A stretch of 64,000 nucleotides of DNA, taken from the NCBI GenBank assembly GCA_037176705.1, contig JBAWUJ010000104.1:62001-126000 (forward strand), in the 5' to 3' direction. Source of the DNA: Molossus alvarezi. Lineage: Eukaryota > Chordata > Mammalia > Chiroptera > Molossidae. Position 1 is the stretch's first letter, and the number at the start of each line of letters is the position of its first letter. A program made the position numbers and the translations under genes. This document shows positions 1 through 11,760 of this stretch, one piece after another. The notes under the pieces were generated by a model, which saw only the letters and a list, made by a program, of their open reading frames with translations, was not told where the DNA came from and ran no database searches.

Positions 1-1960
1 AGACAAAGAGACACAAGACTTGCTGGTGCAGTCTTGGATATCCTGAATTATGGGCAAAACTCTGTGAGAGCCAGGGGCCACATTCACTCAGTGGCATGTT
101 TTTCCCTGGGAAGTTAAGTACCTTTGCAGGGAAACTGTGAACAATCATGTTCTAGTCAAACAACTGTGGGAATGAATGAATATTTCCATTTGGGTTAAGT
201 TAATGCACAGATCTTGAGTAACATGAACACTTTAACGTTCTTTCTCCTCGTTTTATAGGGAGATCCAGTCATATCATGGAAGAACAACTAGGACAGAGCA
301 CACTTATGTGTAGAATCAAAAGTTATCCCTTTTTGTGTTCTGTGTTGTTCATGGTTTCAAAGATTGGATCGTATAGAAACCCGTTTTTGAAGGCGATACT
401 TGGAAAAAGTTTGGTTTCTGCTGTAGCAGTTGGTTTTACATGATTCTTACTCAGAACAGTGAACCAACGTATGGCCAAGACTGAATCAATGGAAAGACTG
501 ATAACTACTGGTGTCACACATGTGCATTCTTGACGCAGTGAAAGTGAACACATCTAAAGTGATGTAGTTGAAACATTGGTTGTCTCCATGCAAGGAGTAA
601 ATCCATGAATTGGAAGACACTGACAACCCCAAGGGTTTTTCACATTGAACATCTCTGTGAAGGAGAACAAGAGGAGTGTTCTAGAGAAAATGCACTTGTG
701 CAGTGGACCTGGGTATCCATTTCAATGACTTACACACTAACTATGCCCGGTGTGCAGGGCATACTTTACATTGGAGTGTTAAACAGTGTTGTAAGTAAAT
801 GCAGGTGTCTGCCTTCTTTCCTATGTGACCAGGAAAGTCAACCTGTACTAGTTGATGAGGCAGCCTTTCAACATACTACCTTTTAGCCCTGCATATGTGT
901 TGTTTGCCTGGAAGTGTCTATGAGTCATCTTGATATCCAACAAAGGCTGGGCTGCAGAAATCAAACACATTGGTTAGGGCAATGTTCAGGTCATGCAAAT
1001 CTACACCCTATTCAGTTCTACACACATTCTTTAAAGTTGTTACCGAATGAATCAGTGTCATTCTTGGATCCATCATACATTTCACGGTTTGTACCGATTT
1101 CCTCAAAAAACATAAGGAGTAGATACCTGTTTTCTCCTGAGAATTCAAAGTAAACGCTTTCCATCATTGTGAAATGCTGGAATTGTACCTTGTTCATGAA
1201 TGGAATCTCCTGAACCTATCTTTCTAATTCCCGGTGACGAATTCAGCCTATTTTTTGATAACTGACAAGTACTCAATCCCTGTATTCCAGCCATTAGAAC
1301 CAAAAGGTGATCAATTTAAAAGAGGGAGTGTCAGTCTTTGAACAATGGACATGGATTCACTTGTTTCAAGACTATTTCCCCGAAGCACCTATGGGAATAC
1401 CCTGGCATAGTCAAAAGTGTTCATGTCTGGTGTTCTTTCTGTGCAGAACAATATAATAACGTTCAGTTCAAGAGCAGAATGGATCCCTTAATACGGTTGC
1501 AGTGTCCAATTGAGTGTTTAGTGGCTCTCTGTTCAAAGAACTGTGTTCCAATAGACAACCTTCTTCAAATAATGTCCAAATATTGAGAAAAAGATTCTAG
1601 GGCTATACCCGCTTCACACGAAATGGAACCACCACTGATGTACTGTTTTTCAGATTACGTGTTCTTAGTACAGTTGTGGAAAGTATTGATGTAAGGAAAT
1701 GTGGCAACCTGACTTTTGATAGGTCCTTAGACATACTTTTCACTCTACTTTCTTTGTAGGAGAGTGTATACAACCATACCTATTCGAAATGCACTGTGTT
1801 AGAACTCTTCACTTCAGTGGCACAAAAGTCACTTCCATGAAGCCTAGAGCGTGAGGACCCTCAAAGCATATATTGTTTTGGTTAAGTGTTTAAGAAATGT
1901 CCTTTTGTAAAGGTGTAATCACACTTAAACTTCGCAGTGTAAGTTTTTTTCTCTTGTTCC
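1..1960 (+). repeat. Satellite unit 1 (L1-R1-T1)
   Basis: Reference unit for the coordinates used here; the true junction phase is arbitrary because the window opens inside the array. It carries L1 with GGTG at p509-512, R1 with T at p1426, and T1. The CENP-B-box-like site is at 1607-1623. At the sites compared it matches unit 12, apart from two private changes in unit 12. Two BamHI sites (1066-1071 and 1481-1486) and two EcoRI sites near 1140 and 1239 are present. Confidence 0.97.
1607..1623 (-). other. CENP-B-box-like site, one per unit
   Basis: On the minus strand this reads TTTCGTGTGAAGCGGGT. All nine essential bases of the CENP-B box (TTCG, A, CGGG at the set spacing) match, and 14 of 17 match the full consensus YTTCGTTGGAARCGGGA; the misses are positions 7, 8 and 17. 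Unchanged copies lie at 1607-1623 plus multiples of 1,960 through unit 30 (58447-58463). In mammals this box binds CENP-B at centromeric satellites. I saw no second core match in the monomer on either strand. Binding is inferred from sequence alone. Confidence 0.75.
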
Positions 1961-3920
1961 AGACAAAGAGACACAAGACTTGCTGGTGCAGTCTTGGATA
2001 TCCTGAATTATGGGCAAAACTCTGTGAGAGCCAGGGGCCACATTCACTCAGTGGCATGTTTTTCCCTGGGAAGTTAAGTACCTTTGCAGGGAAACTGTGA
2101 ACAAACATATTCTAGTCAAACAACTGTGGGAATGAATGAATATTTCCATTTGGGTTAAGTTAATGCACAGATCTTGAGTAACATGAACACTTTAACGTTC
2201 TTTCTCCTCGTTTTATAGGGAGATCCAGTCATATCATGGAAGAACAACTAGGACAGAGCACACTTATGTGTAGAATCAAAAGTTATCCCTTTTTGTGTTC
2301 TGTGTTGTTCATGGTTTCAAAGATTGGATCGTATAGAAACCCGTTTTTGAAGGCGATACTTGGAAAAAGTTTGGTTTCTGCTGTAGCAGTTGGTTTTACA
2401 TGATTCTTACTCAGAACAGTGAACCAACGTATGGCCAAGACTGAATCAATGGAAAGACTGATAACTACTGGAGTCACACATGTGCATTCTTGACGCAGTG
2501 AAAGTGAACACATCTAAAGTGATGTAGTTGAAACATTGGTTGTCTCCATGCAAGGAGTAAATCCATGAATTGGAAGACACTGACAACCCCAAGGGTTTTT
2601 CACATTGAACATCTCTGTGAAGGAGAACAAGAGGAGTGTTCAAGAGAAAATGCACTTGTGCAGTGGACCTGGGTATCCATTTCAATGACTTACACACTAA
2701 CTATGCCCGGTGTGCAGGGCATACTTTACATTGGAGTGTTAAACAGTGTTGTAAGTAAATGCAGGTGTCTGCCTTCTTTCCTATGTGACCAGGAAAGTCA
2801 ACCTGTACTAGTTGATGAGGCAGCCTTTCAACATACTACCTTTTAGCCCTGCATATGTGTTGTTTGCCTGGAAGTGTCTATGAGTCATCTTGATATCCAA
2901 CAAAGGCTGGGCTGCAGAAATCAAACACATTGGTTATGGCAAAGTTCAGGTCATGCAAATCTACACCCTATTCAGTTCTACACACATTCTTTAAAGTTGT
3001 TACCGAATGAATCAGTGTCATTCTTGGATCCATCATACATTTCACGGTTTGTACCGATTTCCTTAAAAAACATAAGGAGTAGATACCTGTTTTCTCCTGA
3101 GAATTCAAAGTAAACGCTTTCCATCATTGTGAAATGCTGGAATTGTACCTTGATCATGAATGGAATCTCCTGAACCTATCTTTCTAATTCCCTGTGACGA
3201 ATTCATCTTATTTCTTGATAACTGACAAGTACTCAATCCCTTTATTCCAGCCATTAGAACCAAAAGGTGATCAATTTAAAAGAGGGAGTGTCAGTCTTTG
3301 AACAATGGACATGGATTCACTTGTTTCAAGACTATTTCCCCGAAGCACCTATGGGAAAACCCTGGCATAGTCAAAAGTGTTCATGTCTGGTGTTCTTTCT
3401 GTGCAGAACAATATAATAACGTTCAGTTCAAGAGCAGAATGGATCCCTTAATACGGTTGCAGTGTCCAATTGAGTGTTTAGTGGCTCTCTGTTCAAAGAA
3501 CTGTGTTCCAATAGACAACCTTCTTCAAATAATGTCCAAATATTGAGAAAAAGATTCTAGGGCTATACCCGCTTCACACGAAATGGAACCACCACTGATG
3601 TACTGTTTTTCAGATTACGTGTTCTTAGTACAGTTGTGGAAAGTATTGATGTAAGGAAATGTGGCAACCTGACTTTTGATAGGTCCTTAGACATACTTTT
3701 CACTCTACTTTGTTTGTAGGAGAGTGTATACAACCATACCTATTCCAAATGAACTGTGTTAGAACTCTTCACTTCAGTGGCACAAAAGTCACTTCCATGA
3801 AGCCTAGAGCGTGAGGACCCTCAAAGCATATATTGTTTTGGTTAAGTGTTTAAGAAATGTCCTTTTGTAAAGGTGTAATCACACTTAAACTTCGCAGTGT
3901 AAGTTTTTTTCTCTTGTTCC
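1961..3920 (+). repeat. Satellite unit 2 (L1-R2-T2)
   Basis: Left edge has ACAAACATAT and GGAG at p509-512. Carries the rare CAAGAG (p682 T to A) found elsewhere only in unit 13. R2 is the GGTTATGGC form. Tail is T2 except that p1797 keeps T. Box-like site at 3567-3583. Confidence 0.97.
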
Positions 3921-5880
3921 AGACAAAGAGACACAAGACTTGCTGGTGCAGCCTTGGATATCCTGAATTATGGGCAAAACTCTGTGAGAGCCAGGGGCCA
4001 CATTCACTCAGTGGCATGTTTTTCCCTGGGAAGTTAAGTACCTTTGCAGGGAAACTGTGAACAAACATGTTCTATTCAAACAACTGTGGGAATGAATGAA
4101 TATTTCCATTTGGGTTAAGTTAATGCACAGATCTTGAGTAACATGAACACTTTAACGTTCATTCTCCTCGTTTTATAGGGAGATCCAGTCATATCATGGA
4201 AAGAACAACTAGGACAGAGCCCACTTATGTGTAGATCAAAAGTTATCCCTTTTTGTGTTCTGTGTTGTTCATGGTTTCCAAGATTGGATCGTATTGAAGC
4301 CCATTTTTGAAGGCGATACTTGGAAAAAGTTTGGTTTCTGCTGTAGCAGTTGGTTTTACTTGATTCTTACTCACAACAGTGTACCAACGTATGGCCAAGA
4401 CTGAATCAATGGAAAGACTGATAACTACTGGTGTCACACATGTGCATTCTTGACGCAGTGAAAGTGAACACATCTAAAGTGATGTAGTTGAAACATTGGT
4501 TGTCTCCATGCAAGGAGTAAATCCATGAATTGGAAGACACTGACAACACCAAGGGTTTTTCACATTGAACATCTCTGTGAAGGAGAACAAGAGGAGTGTT
4601 CTAGAGAAAATGCACTTGTGCAGTGGACCTGGGTATCCATTTCAATGACTTACACACTAACTATGCCCGGTGTGCAGGGCATACTTTACATTGGAGTGTT
4701 AAACAGTGTTGTAAGTAAATGCAGGTGTCTGCCTTCTTTCCTATGTGACCAGGAAAGTCAACCTGTACTAGTTGATGAGGCAGCCTTTCAACATACTACC
4801 TTTTAGCCCTGCATATGTGTTGTTTGCCTGGAAGTGTCTATGAGTCATCTTGATATCCAACAAAGGCTGGGCTGCAGAAATCAAACACATTGGTTAGGGC
4901 AAAGTTCAGGTCATGCAAATCTACACCCTATTCAGTTCTACACACATTCTTTAAAGTTGTTACCGAATGAATCAGTGTCATTCTTGGATCCATCATACAT
5001 TTCACGGTTTGTACCGATTTCCTTAAAAAACATAAGGAGTAGATACCTGTTTTCTCCTGAGAATTCAAAGTAAACGCTTTCCATCATTGTGAAATGCTGG
5101 AATTGTACCTTGATCATGAATGGAATCTCCTGAACCTATCTTTCTAATTCCCTGTGACGAATTCATCTTATTTCTTGATATCTGACAAGTACTCAATCCC
5201 TTTATTCCAGCCATTAGAACCAAAAGGTGATCAATTTAAAAGAGGGAGTGTCAGTCTTTGAACAATGGACATGGATTCACTTGTTTCAAGACTATTTCCC
5301 CGAAGCACCTATGGGAAAACCCTGGCATAGTCAAAAGTGTTCATGTCTGGTGTTCTTTCTGTGCAGAACAATATAATAACGTTCAGTTCAAGAGCAGAAT
5401 GGATCCCTTAATACGGTTGCAGTGTCCAATTGAGTGTTTAGTGGCTCTCTGTTCAAAGAACTGTGTTCCAATAGACAACCTTCTTCAAATAATGTCCAAA
5501 TATTGAGAAAAAGATTCTAGGGCTATACCCGCTTCACACGAAATGGAACCACCACTGATGTACTGTTTTTCAGATTACGTGTTCTTAGTACAGTTGTGGA
5601 AAGTATTGATGTAAGGAAATGTGGCAACCTGACTTTTGATAGGTCCTTAGACATACTTTTCACTCTACTTTGTTTGTAGGAGAGTGTATACAACCATACC
5701 TATTCCAAATGAACTGGGTTAGAACTCTTCACTTCAGTGGCACAAAAGTCACTTCCATGAAGCCTAGAGCGTGAGGACCCTCAAAGCATATATTGTTTTG
5801 GTTAAGTGTTTAAGAAATGTCCTTTTGTAAAGGTGTAATCACACTTAAACTTCGCAGTGTAAGTTTTTTTCTCTTGTTCC
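3921..5880 (+). repeat. Satellite unit 3 (L2-R2-T2)
   Basis: Private changes: GCAGCCTTGG near the left end, TCTATTC at p155 and GTACCAAC in the left block. R2 is the GGTTAGGGC form with TCTGACAAG at p1261, a variant shared only with unit 7. Carries ACACC at p628. Box-like site at 5527-5543. Confidence 0.97.
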
Positions 5881-7840
5881 AGACAAAGAGACACAAGACT
5901 TGCTGGTGCAGTCTTGGATATCCTGAATTATGGGCAAAACTCTGTGAGAGCCAGGGGCCACATTCACTCAGTGGCATGTTTTTCCCTGGGAAGTTAAGTA
6001 CCTTTGCAGGGAAACTGTGAACAAACATGTTCTAGTCAAACAACTGTGGGAATGAATGAATATTTCCATTTGGGTTAAGTTAATGCACAGATCTTGAGTA
6101 ACATGAACACTTTAACGTTCATTCTCCTCGTTTTATAGGGAGATCCAGTCATATCATGGAAAGAACAACTAGGACAGAGCCCACTTATGTGTAGATCAAA
6201 AGTTATCCCTTTTTGTGTTCTGTGTTGTTCATGGTTTCCAAGATTGGATCGTATTGAAGCCCATTTTTGAAGGCGATACTTGGAAAAAGTTTGGTTTCTG
6301 CTGTAGCAGTTGGTTTTACTTGATTCTTACTCACAACAGTGAACCAACGTATGGCCAAGACTGAATCAATGGAAAGACTGATAACTACTGGTGTCACACA
6401 TGTGCATTCTTGACGCAGTGAAAGTGAACACATCTAAAGTGATGTAGTTGAAACATTGGTTGTCTCCATGCAAGGAGTAAATCCATGAATTGGAAGACAC
6501 TGACAACCCCAAGGGTTTTTCACATTGAACATCTCTGTGAAGGAGAACAAGAGGAGTGTTCTAGAGAAAATGCACTTGTGCAGTGGACCTGGGTATCCAT
6601 TTCAATGACTTACACACTAACTATGCCCGGTGTGCAGGGCATACTTTACATTGGAGTGTTAAACAGTGTTGTAAGTAAATGCAGGTGTCTGCCTTCTTTC
6701 CTATGTGACCAGGAAAGTCAACCTGTACTAGTTGATGAGGCAGCCTTTCAACATACTACCTTTTAGCCCTGCATATGTGTTGTTTGCCTGGAAGTGTCTA
6801 TGAGTCATCTTGATATCCAACAAAGGCTGGGCTGCAGAAATCAAACACATTGGTTAGGGCAATGTTCAGGTCATGCAAATCTACACCCTATTCAGTTCTA
6901 CACACATTCTTTAAAGTTGTTACCGAATGAATCAGTGTCATTCTTGGATCCATCATACATTTCACGGTTTGTACCGATTTCCTCAAAAAACATAAGGAGT
7001 AGATACCTGTTTTCTCCTGAGAATTCAAAGTAAACGCTTTCCATCAGTGTGAAATGCTGGAATTGTACCTTGTTCATGAATGGAATCTCCTGAACCTATC
7101 TTTCTAATTCCCGGTGACGAATTCAGCCTATTTTTTGATAACTGACAAGTACTCAATCCCTGTATTCCAGCCATTAGAACCAAAAGGTGATCAATTTAAA
7201 AGAGGGAGTGTCAGTCTTTGAACAATGGACATGGATTCACTTGTTTCAAGACTATTTCCCCGAAGCACCTATGGGAATACCCTGGCATAGTCAAAAGTGT
7301 TCATGACTGGTGTTCTTTCTGTGCAGAACAATATAATAACGTTCAGTTCAAGAGCAGAATGGATCCCTTAATACGGTTGCAGTGTCCAATTGAGTGTTTA
7401 GTGGCTCTCTGTTCAAAGAACTGTGTTCCAATAGACAACCTTCTTCAAATAATGTCCAAATATTGAGAAAAAGATTCTAGGGCTATACCCGCTTCACACG
7501 AAATGGAACCACCACTGATGTACTGTTTTTCAGATTACGTGTTCTTAGTACAGTTGTGGAAAGTATTGATGTAAGGAAATGTGGCAACCTGACTTTTGAT
7601 AGGTCCTTAGACATACTTTTCACTCTACTTTCTTTGTAGGAGAGTGTATACAACCATACCTATTCGAAATGCACTGTGTTAGAACTCTTCACTTCAGTGG
7701 CACAAAAGTCACTTCCATGAAGCCTAGAGCGTGAGGACCCTCAAAGCATATATTGTTTTGGTTAAGTGTTTAAGAAATGTCCTTTTGTAAAGGTGTAATC
7801 ACACTTAAACTTCGCAGTGTGAGTTTTTTTCTCTTGTTCC
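5881..7840 (+). repeat. Satellite unit 4 (L2-R1-T1)
   Basis: R1 with G at p1167 and A at p1426. The right end has GTGAGT instead of GTAAGT at p1939. I found no difference from unit 8 at any site compared. Box-like site at 7487-7503. Confidence 0.97.
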
Positions 7841-9800
7841 AGACAAAGAGACACAAGACTTGCTGGTGCAGTCTTGGATATCCTGAATTATGGGCAAAAC
7901 TCTGTGAGAGCCAGGGGCCACATTCACTCAGTGGCATGTTTTTCCCTGGGAAGTTAAGTACCTTTGCAGGGAAACTGTGAACAAACATGTTCTAGTCAAA
8001 CAACTGTGGGAATGAATGAATATTTCCATTTGGGTTAAGTTAATGCACAGATCTTGAGTAACATGAACACTTTAACGTTCATTCTCCTCGTTTTATAGGG
8101 AGATCCAGTCATATCATGGAAAGAACAACTAGGACAGAGCCCACTTATGTGTAGATCAAAAGTTATCCCTTTTTGTGTTCTGTGTTGTTCATGGTTTCCA
8201 AGATTGGATCGTATTGAAGCCCATTTTTGAAGGCGATACTTGGAAAAAGTTTGGTTTCTGCTGTAGCAGTTGGTTTTACTTGATTCTTACTCACAACAGT
8301 GAACCAACGTATGGCCAAGACTGAATCAATGGAAAGACTGATAACTACTGGTGTCACACATGTGCATTCTTGACGCAGTGAAAGTGAACACATCTAAAGT
8401 GATGTAGTTGAAACATTGGTTGTCTCCATGCAAGGAGTAAATCCATGAATTGGAAGACACTGACAACCCCAAGGGTTTTTCACATTGAACATCTCTGTGA
8501 AGGAGAACAAGAGGAGTGTTCTAGAGAAAATGCACTTGTGCAGTGGACCTGGGTATCCATTTCAATGACTTACACACTAACTATGCCCGGTGTGCAGGGC
8601 ATACTTTACATTGGAGTGTTAAACAGTGTTGTAAGTAAATGCAGGTGTCTGCCTTCTTTCCTATGTGACCAGGAAAGTCAACCTGTACTAGTTGATGAGG
8701 CAGCCTTTCAACATACTACCTTTTAGCCCTGCATATGTGTTGTTTGCCTGGAAGTGTCTATGAGTCATCTTGATATCCAACAAAGGCTGGGCTGCAGAAA
8801 TCAAACACATTGGTTAGGGCAATGTTCAGGTCATGCAAATCTACACCCTATTCAGTTCTACACACATTCTTTAAAGTTGTTACCGAATGAATCAGTGTCA
8901 TTCTTGGATCCATCATACATTTCACGGTTTGTACCGATTTCCTCAAAAAACATAAGGAGTAGATACCTGTTTTCTCCTGAGAATTCAAAGTAAACGCTTT
9001 CCATCAGTGTGAAATGCTGGAATTGTACCTTGTTCATGAATGGAATCTCCTGAACCTATCTTTCTAATTCCCGGTGACGAATTCAGCCTATTTTTTGATA
9101 ACTGACAAGTACTCAATCCCTGTATTCCAGCCATTAGAACCAAAAGGTGATCAATTTAAAAGAGGGAGTGTCAGTCTTTGAACAATGGACATGGATTCAC
9201 TTGTTTCAAGACTATTTCCCCGAAGCACCTATGGGAATACCCTGGCATAGTCAAAAGTGTTCATGACTGGTGTTCTTTCTGTGCAGAACAATATAATAAC
9301 GTTCAGTTCAAGAGCAGAATGGATCCCTTAATACGGTTGCAGTGTCCAATTGAGTGTTTAGTGGCTCTCTGTTCAAAGAACTGTGTTCCAATAGACAACC
9401 TTCTTCAAATAATGTCCAAATATTGAGAAAAAGATTCTAGGGCTATACCCGCTTCACACGAAATGGAACCACCACTGATGTACTGTTTTTCAGATTACGT
9501 GTTCTTAGTACAGTTGTGGAAAGTATTGATGTAAGGAAATGTGGCAACCTGACTTTTGATAGGTCCTTAGACATACTTTTCACTCTACTTTGTTTGTAGG
9601 AGAGTGTATACAACCATACCTATTCCAAATGCACTGTGTTAGAACTCTTCACTTCAGTGGCACAAAAGTCACTTCCATGAAGCCTAGAGCGTGAGGACCC
9701 TCAAAGCATATATTGTTTTGGTTAAGTGTTTAAGAAATGTCCTTTTGTAAAGGTGTAATCACACTTAAACTTCGCAGTGTAAGTTTTTTTCTCTTGTTCC
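7841..9800 (+). repeat. Satellite unit 5 (L2-R1, mixed tail)
   Basis: R1 with p1167 G and p1426 A. The tail is mosaic: TGTTTGTAG and TTCCAAAT as in T2, but GCACTGTG as in T1. The same mosaic occurs in unit 9, which otherwise differs by one base. Box-like site at 9447-9463. Confidence 0.97.
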
Positions 9801-11760
9801 AGACAAAGAGACACAAGACTTGCTGGTGCAGTCTTGGATATCCTGAATTATGGGCAAAACTCTGTGAGAGCCAGGGGCCACATTCACTCAGTGGCATGTT
9901 TTTCCCTGGGAAGTTAAGTACCTTTGCAGGGAAACTGTGAACAATCATGTTCTAGTCAAACAACTGTGGGAATGAATGAATATTTCCATTTGGGTTAAGT
10001 TAATGCACAGATCTTGAGTAACATGAACACTTTAACGTTCTTTCTCCTCGTTTTATAGGGAGATCCAGTCATATCATGGAAGAACAACTAGGACAGAGCA
10101 CACTTATGTGTAGAATCAAAAGTTATCCCTTTTTGTGTTCTGTGTTGTTCATGGTTTCAAAGATTGGATCGTATAGAAACCCGTTTTTGAAGGCGATACT
10201 TGGAAAAAGTTTGGTTTCTGCTGTAGCAGTTGGTTTTACATGATTCTTACTCAGAACAGTGAACCAACGTATGGCCAAGACTGAATCAATGGAAAGACTG
10301 ATAACTACTGGTGTCACACATGTGCATTCTTGACGCAGTGAAAGTGAACACATCTAAAGTGATGTAGTTGAAACATTGGTTGTCTCCATGCAAGGAGTAA
10401 ATCCATGAATTGGAAGACACTGACAACCCCAAGGGTTTTTCACATTGAACATCTCTGTGAAGGAGAACAAGAGGAGTGTTCTAGAGAAAATGCACTTGTG
10501 CAGTGGACCTGGGTATCCATTTCAATGACTTACACACTAACTATGCCCGGTGTGCAGGGCATACTTTACATTGGAGTGTTAAACAGTGTTGTAAGTAAAT
10601 GCAGGTGTCTGCCTTCTTTCCTATGTGACCAGGAAAGTCAACCTGTACTAGTTGATGAGGCAGCCTTTCAACATACTACCTTTTAGCCCTGCATATGTGT
10701 TGTTTGCCTGGAAGTGTCTATGAGTCATCTTGATATCCAACAAAGGCTGGGCTGCAGAAATCAAACACATTGGTTAGGGCAATGTTCAGGTCATGCAAAT
10801 CTACACCCTATTCAGTTCTACACACATTCTTTAAAGTTGTTACCGAATGAATCAGTGTCATTCTTGGATCCATCATACATTTCACGGTTTGTACCGATTT
10901 CCTCAAAAAACATAAGGAGTAGATACCTGTTTTCTCCTGAGAATTCAAAGTAAACGCTTTCCATCAGTGTGAAATGCTGGAATTGTACCTTGTTCATGAA
11001 TGGAATCTCCTGAACCTATCTTTCTAATTCCCGGTGACGAATTCAGCCTATTTTTTGATAACTGACAAGTACTCAATCCCTGTATTCCAGCCATTAGAAC
11101 CAAAAGGTGATCAATTTAAAAGAGGGAGTGTCAGTCTTTGAACAATGGACATGGATTCACTTGTTTCAAGACTATTTCCCCGAAGCACCTATGGGAATAC
11201 CCTGGCATAGTCAAAAGTGTTCATGACTGGTGTTCTTTCTGTGCAGAACAATATAATAACGTTCAGTTCAAGAGCAGAATGGATCCCTTAATACGGTTGC
11301 AGTGTCCAATTGAGTGTTTAGTGGCTCTCTGTTCAAAGAACTGTGTTCCAATAGACAACCTTCTTCAAATAATGTCCAAATATTGAGAAAAAGATTCTAG
11401 GGCTATACCCGCTTCACACGAAATGGAACCACCACTGATGTACTGTTTTTCAGATTACGTGTTCTTAGTACAGTTGTGGAAAGTATTGATGTAAGGAAAT
11501 GTGGCAACCTGACTTTTGATAGGTCCTTAGACATACTTTTCACTCTACTTTGTTTGTAGGAGAGTGTATACAACCATACCTATTCGAAATGCACTGTGTT
11601 AGAACTCTTCACTTCAGTGGCACAAAAGTCACTTCCATGAAGCCTAGAGCGTGAGGACCCTCAAAGCATATATTGTTTTGGTTAAGTGTTTAAGAAATGT
11701 CCTTTTGTAAAGGTGTAATGACACTTAAACTTCGCAGTGTAAGTTTTTTTCTCTTGTTCC
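9801..11760 (+). repeat. Satellite unit 6 (L1-R1, mixed tail)
   Basis: L1 with ACAATCATG and GGTG. R1 with p1167 G and p1426 A. Tail has the T2 base at p1752 followed by T1 bases. Ends with GTGTAATG (p1920 G), a variant also in units 14, 17, 24 and 31. Box-like site at 11407-11423. Confidence 0.97.

Noticed and set aside
323..553. 76-codon minus-strand open frame in each unit
   Set aside because: It covers the L1/L2 haplotype block, where most differences change the amino acid; no start context, partner exon or homology is evident.
605..886. 93-codon plus-strand open frame repeated in nearly every unit
   Set aside because: No recognisable domain, no promoter or polyadenylation signal, and it recurs only because the monomer recurs. 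Unit 33 has a premature stop (TGG to TGA), and changes elsewhere include both silent and replacement types without a clear excess of silent ones.
914..1153. 79-codon plus-strand open frame in each unit
   Set aside because: It spans the most variable segment, with frequent amino-acid changes, and a 1-bp deletion shifts its frame in unit 32. Nothing resembles a known family.
1231..1243. Second CENP-B-like site at CCCGGTGACGAA
   Set aside because: Contains CCCG and CGAA, but the spacing is wrong and the fixed central base is missing; R2 units also lose the CCCG.
1338..1586. 82-codon plus-strand open frame in each unit
   Set aside because: Replacement differences (Y/N, V/D, C/W, P/A) dominate among copies, as expected for non-coding drift. 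No known motif.
1890..2108. Opposed open frames of 72 and 67 codons across the unit junction
   Set aside because: Overlapping frames on both strands in low-variation sequence; neither looks like a protein family.
2446..2697. Extra 83-codon minus-strand frame in units 2 and 13
   Set aside because: It exists only because the shared CAAGAG change removes a stop codon (CTA on the plus strand). Useful as a copy marker, not a gene.
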